Assembly (NCBI RefSeq): GCF_901709675.1
Contig: NC_051107.1
Coordinates: 1,977,501-2,041,500, forward strand
DNA: 64,000 nt
Source of the DNA: Syngnathus acus
Lineage: Eukaryota > Chordata > Actinopteri > Syngnathiformes > Syngnathidae
Direction: 5' to 3'
This document shows, piece by piece, positions 58,515-64,000 of the stretch; position 1 is the first letter of the stretch; each line of letters opens with the position of its first letter. Under the pieces are notes generated by a model. It had not been told where the DNA came from and did no database searches. It saw only the letters and a list, made by a program, of their open reading frames with translations. The position numbers and the translations under genes are program-made.

Positions 58515-58678
58515 TCAGTGAATGCGCATCATCAGCCACGGGAAGTGTCCCGTGCGCTGCATACCAAAGGTGCTGATGAATAAGTTGAGCACCGTGGTGA
58601 TGAACACTATGACGGTGGTTACATTGTTCAAGTAGTCCAGGCGTTTTTGAAGGGTGGAGTTATTCACGTCCCGGCGGC
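58515..58678 (-). CDS. ninj2: Ninjurin alternative terminal exon d (distal)
   Basis: Acceptor TGTGTGACAG, 164 bases ending TGA. Encodes GRRDVNNSTLQKRLDYLNN, membrane helix VIVFITTVLNLFISTFG, tail MQRTGHFPWLMMRIH. AATAAA at 58405-58410 on this strand would end the longest transcript about 1 kb before the erc1 promoter. Confidence 0.88.
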
Positions 58679-60768
58679 CTGTCACACATTCACAAAGACA
58701 AAAAACACACGTCTGCTTTATCCAGATATTTATTTATCACCAGATAAAATGAAAAAAACACTTGTAAAGAGTCCAAAATGCACTTTATAGAACCAGTCAC
58801 ATTTAATTAGTAGTGGAAATGCATCAGTTGGTTAAATAAATTAATATGATTACACTCAAGCATGTAAAATATTAAAATATGATTATTTTTTCATTCATAA
58901 ATCATGTTGGTTTTTTTTCAGAAGTGAAGCCGAGCGAGCAGCCAACGGAAGAAGCCCGTCCTCTTGGACCCGAAGAAGCTGATGAAGAAGTTGATCACCG
59001 TGGTGACGAAGATGACCCCAGTGGCTACGTTGTTCAGGTAGTCCAACCGTTTCTGATTGGACACCACGTTCAGGTCCCTGCGTGCTGCAATACGCAAATT
59101 CAAGGACACACACACACACAAGCGCACGTGGTTCAGACATCTCACACGCATTCATGTATTGTATGCATACACAGCCCAATGTTGGGTTAGAATGAAGCGG
59201 CAACTTAGATATGTCCTTTGTATGTCATAACTTGACTTTTGGGAATTTTAAATTCAGTGCTGTGGCACCCTCTAGTGGCAGCTATAATACTGCAAAAGGC
59301 CACAAACCCTTTTTTTTAAACCCGATTCACAATACAAAACGCTGAAACATCCATCGCAGCAGGCAGCTACGTTGCGTGCCGAAAGCGGACTTGATGATGT
59401 TGACGAGCAAGGTGAGGAAGATGATGCCCGTGGTCAGATTGTTGAGGAAGTTTAATAGCCGCTGGTATGAGGGGAGCAGGGTCAGCTCGACACGAGCTGG
59501 ACACACAAACACACACACGCGAACACACACACACACACATGCATGGTTGGTCCATAGCAGGGGTTTACAAACTTTTTTACAGCAACTTCCAACTCATAAA
59601 ATGCTAAGTTTTTAAAGGATCACCATCATGAAATAATGATGGGAAAATGAAGCTTCAAATTTGCTTCATGAACCAGTTGTTGTATTTTTGGATTCCTCTA
59701 GATGGCACTCTCTGTTCAACATCGATATTAAACCGCTTTATTTCAACCAACAGTGCCATAAAGAGGAGTCAAAAAAACACAACTGGTTCATGAAACAATT
59801 TTGAAGCTTCATTTTCCTCATCATTATTAATGACCATTAATGTAAATTAGTTAGTAGCCCTAAGTGCTCATAAAAAGGCAGAGGTTCTATTCGTAAAAAT
59901 AATTTTTAAGTTTCCATCACAAATGTAGTTAAAATTTTAAGCCAGACTATAACAATATTTCATTGATTCTCTGTCCACCACTAGAGGGAGCCAGCGCGCC
60001 ACACACAAACCAACCTGTTATACAAAACAAAAACGACAGCAAAGCATTATTAGTCATTAGTGGATTAGATTTGCCCGTAAAACGTGTTTCCCTGTATCTT
60101 AAAAATGCATCCTGGCAAAGAGGCCCGTGCGCTCCATCCCAAAAACAGAAATGAAGATGTTGGTAACGAAGACAAGGAAGATGACGACGGTGGCGCTGTT
60201 GTTGAGGCTGTCCAGGCGCTTGTGGTTGGCCTCGTCGTTGAGGTCTCGCCGGGCTACAGCAAGATTTAGAGATCTCTAAATAGCATCACCAGCAGTTTTG
60301 ATTAGTTTCTTCTTTTGTGTGTATTTCATGCAGGACACGTTACAGGTGTCAGTGTTTTAGGATGTTAATATGGCGGATGACTTGGATCTAATTCATGACA
60401 ATGCCCCACCTATGATTATGATCAGGATCCCGGCGACTATCTGGAGACCCAGTGAGAAGGAGATGAGAGTCAGGACGGCTGCGTAGTATCTGAGAAGGTA
60501 AGCCAAAGACATATTTGTACGTACACCGACCACTTTATTAGGAACACCTATCCATTCATGCAGACAAACACATTCACATTCACACCTAAAGACCAAATTT
60601 GCCAAATTTACTTATGATTGAATTTCCTCACCTGTATCCCGCACCTTGCTCGATGACTGTCTTCATGTGTGTGATGTTCGCTAGGAAGAGAGCAATGTCC
60701 AGCATGCCCTCGGCCGCAGTCTTCTTGGTGGCGTACAGGTTCATGTTCAGGTTAGAGGACGAGCCACC
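58515..60768 (-). CDS. ninj2: Ninjurin (ninj2-like), 5'-incomplete, with four alternative terminal exons
   Basis: Ninjurins are small plasma-membrane proteins with two amphipathic helices and two membrane helices. NINJ1 polymerises to rupture membranes in dying cells; NINJ2 is a nerve-injury-induced adhesion protein. Here exon 60632-60768 encodes the amphipathic helices (ATKKTAAEGMLDIALF), 60410-60489 the first membrane helix, and then four consecutive exons each encode a different second membrane helix, a tail and a stop. All four enter in phase 1, so each gives a full protein: 123, 128, 127 or 126 residues after the missing first exon. The Lys and Asp that match NINJ1 K45 and D53 are present (residues 16 and 24 of the first visible exon). 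The tail motif RTGFF resembles NINJ2 KTGFL more than NINJ1. The gene lies about 1 kb upstream of the erc1 promoter on the same strand; human NINJ2 and ERC1 are also close together. Confidence 0.9.
58918..59084 (-). CDS. ninj2: Ninjurin alternative terminal exon c
   Basis: Acceptor CGTATTGCAG with a TG repeat about 20 bases further upstream, 167 bases ending TGA. Encodes ARRDLNVVSNQKRLDYLNN, membrane helix GVIFVTTVINFFISFFG, tail SKRTGFFRWLLARLHF. Closest to exon d. AATAAA at 58729-58734 on this strand follows. Confidence 0.88.
59327..59496 (-). CDS. ninj2: Ninjurin alternative terminal exon b (divergent)
   Basis: Acceptor TGTGTGTCCAG directly after a TG-repeat tract, 170 bases ending TGA. 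Encodes ARVELTLLPSYQRLLNFLNN, membrane helix GIIFLTLLVNIIKSAFG, tail TQRSCLLRWMFQRFVL. It keeps the LNN and FG landmarks, but replaces RRDLN with RVELT and places a Lys (IIKSAFG) where the other copies have an uncharged residue. No poly(A) signal is obvious before exon c. Confidence 0.85.
59634..59829. repeat. Foldback (MITE-like) element between ninjurin exons a and b
   Basis: Inverted ends share the GAAAATGAAGCTTCAAA core and a TTCATGAACCAGTTGTG-like inner arm, around a unique middle. It contains the AATAAA that would serve exon a. No open reading frame. Confidence 0.8.
60099..60253 (-). CDS. ninj2: Ninjurin alternative terminal exon a (proximal)
   Basis: Acceptor TTGCTGTAG, 155 bases ending TAA. 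Encodes ARRDLNDEANHKRLDSLNN, membrane helix VVIFLVFVTNIFISVFG, tail MERTGLFARMHF. AATAAA on this strand at 59737-59742 could end its transcript. The pyrimidine tract before the acceptor is weak. Confidence 0.88.
60410..60489 (-). CDS. ninj2: Ninjurin exon: first membrane helix
   Basis: Acceptor CCTTCTCAG, donor GTGGGG, 80 bases. Encodes YYAAVLTLISFSLGLQIVAG followed by ILIIII. It ends one base into a codon, the phase that all four downstream terminal exons need. Last constitutive exon of the gene as read here. Confidence 0.93.
60632..60768 (-). CDS. ninj2: Ninjurin exon: amphipathic helices alpha1-alpha2
   Basis: Acceptor TTAACCACAG, donor GTGAGG, 137 bases, leaving two bases of an Arg codon. 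Starts GGSSSNLNMNLYATKKT. The KK...MLD spacing equals that of NINJ1 K44/K45...D53, residues needed for membrane rupture in NINJ1. An in-frame Met at residue 9 could serve as a start if no upstream coding exon is used, but mammalian ninjurins have a longer N-terminus encoded upstream. Confidence 0.92.
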
Positions 60769-60860
60769 CTGTGGTTAAAAAAACAAAAAAACAAACAAAC
60801 ATATAGATCATGAAATCTAAATTGTTTTATGTTTAATTAATAATTTAAATGAATGATTAA

Positions 60861-60938
60861 AATGAAGCTTCAAATTTGCTTCATGAACCAGTGGAGGTAT
60901 TTTTGGTTCATGAAGCAAAATTGAAGCCTCATTTTCCC
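60861..60938. repeat. Near-palindromic element, short copy
   Basis: Arms beginning AATGAAGCTTCAAATTTGCT fold back on their inverse with two mismatches over 30 bases. Related to the longer element at 59634-59829. Confidence 0.85.
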
Positions 60939-61005
60939 ATGAAATGTAACTCAATGTGCTTCACATAATTAATAATTATGTGAAGCACATTGAGTTACAT
61001 TTCAT
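60939..61005. repeat. Perfect 67-base palindrome
   Basis: Two 33-base arms with no mismatch around a single central base (60972). The outer end reads ATGAAATGTAACTC on both strands. It lies just upstream of the first visible ninjurin exon on the transcribed strand. It abuts the near-palindrome at 60861-60938, so both may belong to one foldback element. Confidence 0.95.
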
Positions 61006-64000
61006 ATGAAGTGGTTTGTGTCCCATAAATTCAAAGACTGTAAAATGCCGCTAAAAAGTAATCACACCTCATTACACAAACTATGAAGATAAAGATGCAG
61101 TTCTTGACCCGAATATTATAAAAGCCGTCTGGTGAGAGCAGCATTGCTCAAGCCACACAGTGACCAAGAAATGAACATGTTGATGTAATATACAAACAAC
61201 CACAAGAGGGCGGCATTGATCAAGGCATGCATGAAAACAGGACATTTAAAATTACGTTTTAGGAAAAGTTTGTATTTATAAACCAAATTCTCATAGTTAT
61301 GAAAATAAATGCTTCTATTGACTATTTTTGAATGTGCATATTTTAAGTGTAAAAACGGGAATACGAGGCGAAGATCAGATTGTGCATGACTTTCAATAAA
61401 AACATATGACATATTATTACGTAACCACACATAACAATGACCGATGGGGCCCGGTTTTTTCCTTTAGTAGTTTTATCCGCTGATGCACATACTGAACTAC
61501 TCAACATTTTGGCTACAGACGCAAACATTCTGTCCACAAATGGATCGTTTTACTCGGGCTTTTTCTCCGAATAGCGATGTGTTTAAGACGACTTATACAG
61601 TAAATGGCACGTAACGCCACTGTTGTTCTTTATTTTTATCCCTTCGCTGTTTTTATGCGACGCTGTAATTTTGTAGCACAGTTTGATTTACTGTGAACAC
61701 TAAAAGAGAGATTGATGAGCTGAAACCACACAATGGGGCAAAATAGTAAACATAATATTATTTATAGTTTTATTTTTGTAAATAAACAGTCAAGTTTTTT
61801 ATGCGCTGATACTGAAAGTGCTGCCAGGAATCAAGACTGATTACTAAACCCACACTAACTTCCTTTTTGCACCTTAGTACAGCTGACGCATTTCCTTCTA
61901 GACGGGACAGTTTAGTATTTTCTAGGAAAATGTCCAATACAAGAATTGTTTAAAAGAATCCAACCATTCCTGGAATTAGAAGCCACACAAAGCCCCTTTT
62001 TTACTATGTTTTATTTTTAGATGGACAAAAAATAAAGAATGTTCGCCGAAAGAAGCAGGATGAAAAGTTTGTATAGAATGTATGGCCTGCGTCCATCACC
62101 AGCCCCCCCCCCCCCCCCCTCTCTCTTAGGAGTCTTGTGGTCTCACTCCATCAACATCAGCTTTGGACAGACCGCCAACACACACACACGCATAACCGAG
62201 ACACTGGAATGTACTACAATGGCTGCATATAGTCTACTCGGACATATGCGTTCACTCAACAACTTCAGTATACCGTATTGGCCCGAATATAAGACGACCC
62301 CGATTATAAGACAACCCCCTGTTTTTCAAGACTCAAGTATGGAAAACGACTTTGTCTAGACCCCGAATGTAAGTCGACCCCCCCCTTTTTCAGTTTTATT
62401 TCAATGCATAAAAACCTCGTCTTATATTCGGGCCAATACGGTAAGAACGCAAGTGTTTACCCTGAATTTGGCCTGGCAGGTACAGTAGGTCTCACAGATG
62501 TTCATTTACAGCTGTGGCAGGTGTTAGGCAAAGGTCAACATTAAGTAAGGCAATGCAAGATTGAATGTAAACAGATAAATCTAACAAATAATCGATTTTC
62601 AGACTAATTGATGACACATTTTCAAAATCGATTCATCGTTTTGAGACTAATTTAATTTGAAATTGTCTACGTCCTTTACATTTAAGAGTCTCAGCAGTAA
62701 AAGGGGAAAGTATTATTTTTTTGTTTAATCAAAATAAAACATTTACTAACATTTGCTTTTACTTGGGATTTTTTTTTCCCACCTGACAGATCAACCTAGT
62801 AACTGAATCTTTGTTGACTTATGTGATAGCGCTCACCATCTGAAATAATGTCCTGTTTTTTAATAAAAGGATGAAAATGAAAATTTTATTATATTATATT
62901 CTCATCGGATTTATTGAATAATCGTCACAGTAATCAACTACTAAAATAATCGTTACTTGAATGTATTTTTTTAAAAAGATTGTTGGATTAGTTTATAATC
63001 TATCACAACATAAAAAGGTCACACAATTTTGCGACAACATTTTATACAATCTAAAGATTGTAATCCACCGATTCACTATCCGTCATTTGATCCCCCACTT
63101 AATATCCGCAGATGGTTTGCCACTATAGCAGCTGCAAAGGGCTGGCGTCGCCTTGGACTGGAAAATAGCTTTACTACTGAGCCGAGTGTGTGTGTGTTTA
63201 TTCGCGGAATTTTTCCTAGAAATCCAGAGTCCTCGTAAAAAAATGCTGCACTTCCCTAAAAAGCAGCAATCTGCAAAAAAACAACAACACGGGCCTGTAT
63301 AAACAGCGCTCGTGAAAAACAACATACCTGACCTATTACTTCCACAAGAACATCGGACACTGTACGTGCCAGCTTTTACTTTAAATTGCAACACACACAT
63401 ATAAACATACACATATGAAACCACATGGGAGCCCCCCCATTTACCTCACAGGAAGTGCTCCTCCTCTGCACTCTGATTGGTTCTTTAATAGCCAATAGTG
63501 GGTGGCCTCCAGCAAGGAGTGGAGTAACTTTGAATGTGTTTGTTCTTCCATAACTCCATCCGCAATGTTTTTCTTTCTTTCGTTTTTATAGACCCTGACT
63601 CATGTCAAGTCTGCATATGCCCATGTTCGACGCATGTGGGTGACCTTTGTTCTTCCCCTCGAAGCTAACTGTCACCCTGCTGTCTAATTAGCAGAAAACA
63701 CATGCGGGGGGAAAAAAATATTTCACTCATATTACATACCATCCACCGCTATTGTTATACAAGTTTGGAAGGAAGCCGTAATTACTTCAGTGGAGCTGAC
63801 CCAAGTTGATGGGTGGCTTTACATGGATAAAATTCCATTCAGATTCTATTTGAGTATGCGGACCCCCAAGGAAGCTGCAGACTGATTAATAGTGCATATG
63901 CTAGCTATGGGAATCTTTTTATTTGTCCAAGCAGCCGGACTAATAAAAACATTTTGTTACACTGGACCAAATTCCATCACACATAAATGCCAAATTAATC
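61006..64000. other. Right flank, upstream of the first visible ninjurin exon
   Basis: Expected to hold the ninjurin start exon and promoter, but no frame on the minus strand gives a Met-led peptide ending in a donor of the right phase that I would trust. It contains a palindromic transposon (62271-62443) and an AT-rich repeat-like stretch (62575-63005). Confidence 0.5.
62271..62443. mobile_element. Palindromic non-autonomous DNA transposon (TACCGTA type, variant)
   Basis: Perfect 27-base terminal inverted repeats beginning TACCGTATTGGCCCGAATAT, with inner repeats of ATAAGACGACCCC-like sequence. Same first seven bases and same layout as 6993-7166 and 18733-19148, but a different inner motif. 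No coding capacity. Confidence 0.88.

Noticed and set aside
63460-63600. Possible ninjurin first exon with a GAG|GTAAAT donor on the minus strand
   Set aside because: The phase-0 frame is open but has no ATG and no ninjurin-like residues.

Overview
This window is vertebrate nuclear DNA, almost certainly from a ray-finned (teleost) fish. Evidence: split genes with GT-AG introns, vertebrate tRNA-Leu genes that carry an intron, AT-rich introns packed with microsatellites, and small DNA transposons and Tc1-, hAT- and RTE-like remnants of the kind common in fish. Every protein gene I can support lies on the minus strand.

Gene 1 fills about 53 kb (roughly 4303-57430). It is erc1 (ELKS/CAST/RAB6-interacting protein), a coiled-coil scaffold of the presynaptic active zone, of vesicle docking sites and of the cortical cytoskeleton. 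I could place 21 coding exons plus one alternative terminal exon. All junctions were checked for splice sites and all phases agree. The long form is 1145 residues and ends ...LEDSS (the 'A/epsilon' type). A 27-base alternative terminal exon at 12944-12970 ends the protein after 1045 residues with GIWA, the RIM PDZ-binding tail of the neuronal 'B' type. A non-coding first exon lies in a GC-rich promoter at 57185-57480 with a perfect CRE.

Gene 2 (58405-60768 and beyond) is a ninjurin, closest to ninj2, a small membrane protein of the plasma-membrane-rupture/adhesion family. Two constitutive exons encode the amphipathic helices and the first membrane helix. They are followed by FOUR tandem, phase-matched terminal exons (60099-60253, 59327-59496, 58918-59084, 58515-58678). 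Each has its own acceptor, its own copy of the second membrane helix and its own stop. This predicted swap of the second membrane helix and tail is the most unusual thing in the window. The ninjurin start exon was not found and may lie beyond 64000. Human NINJ2 and ERC1 are also near neighbours (12p13.33), so the pair looks like old synteny.

Left flank (1-4302): three intact intron-containing tRNA-Leu(CAA) genes in imperfect tandem duplications of about 400-450 bp, plus a decayed fourth copy and a fragment. The rest of the window is intron and spacer. It holds three TACCGTA-ended palindromic transposons and their fragments, an AT-rich dispersed repeat with a GATTAATCGATT core, a hAT-like element with a target-site duplication, a Tc1-like MITE, a 5'-truncated RTE-like LINE, a short second LINE fragment, palindromes, a minisatellite and many simple repeats.
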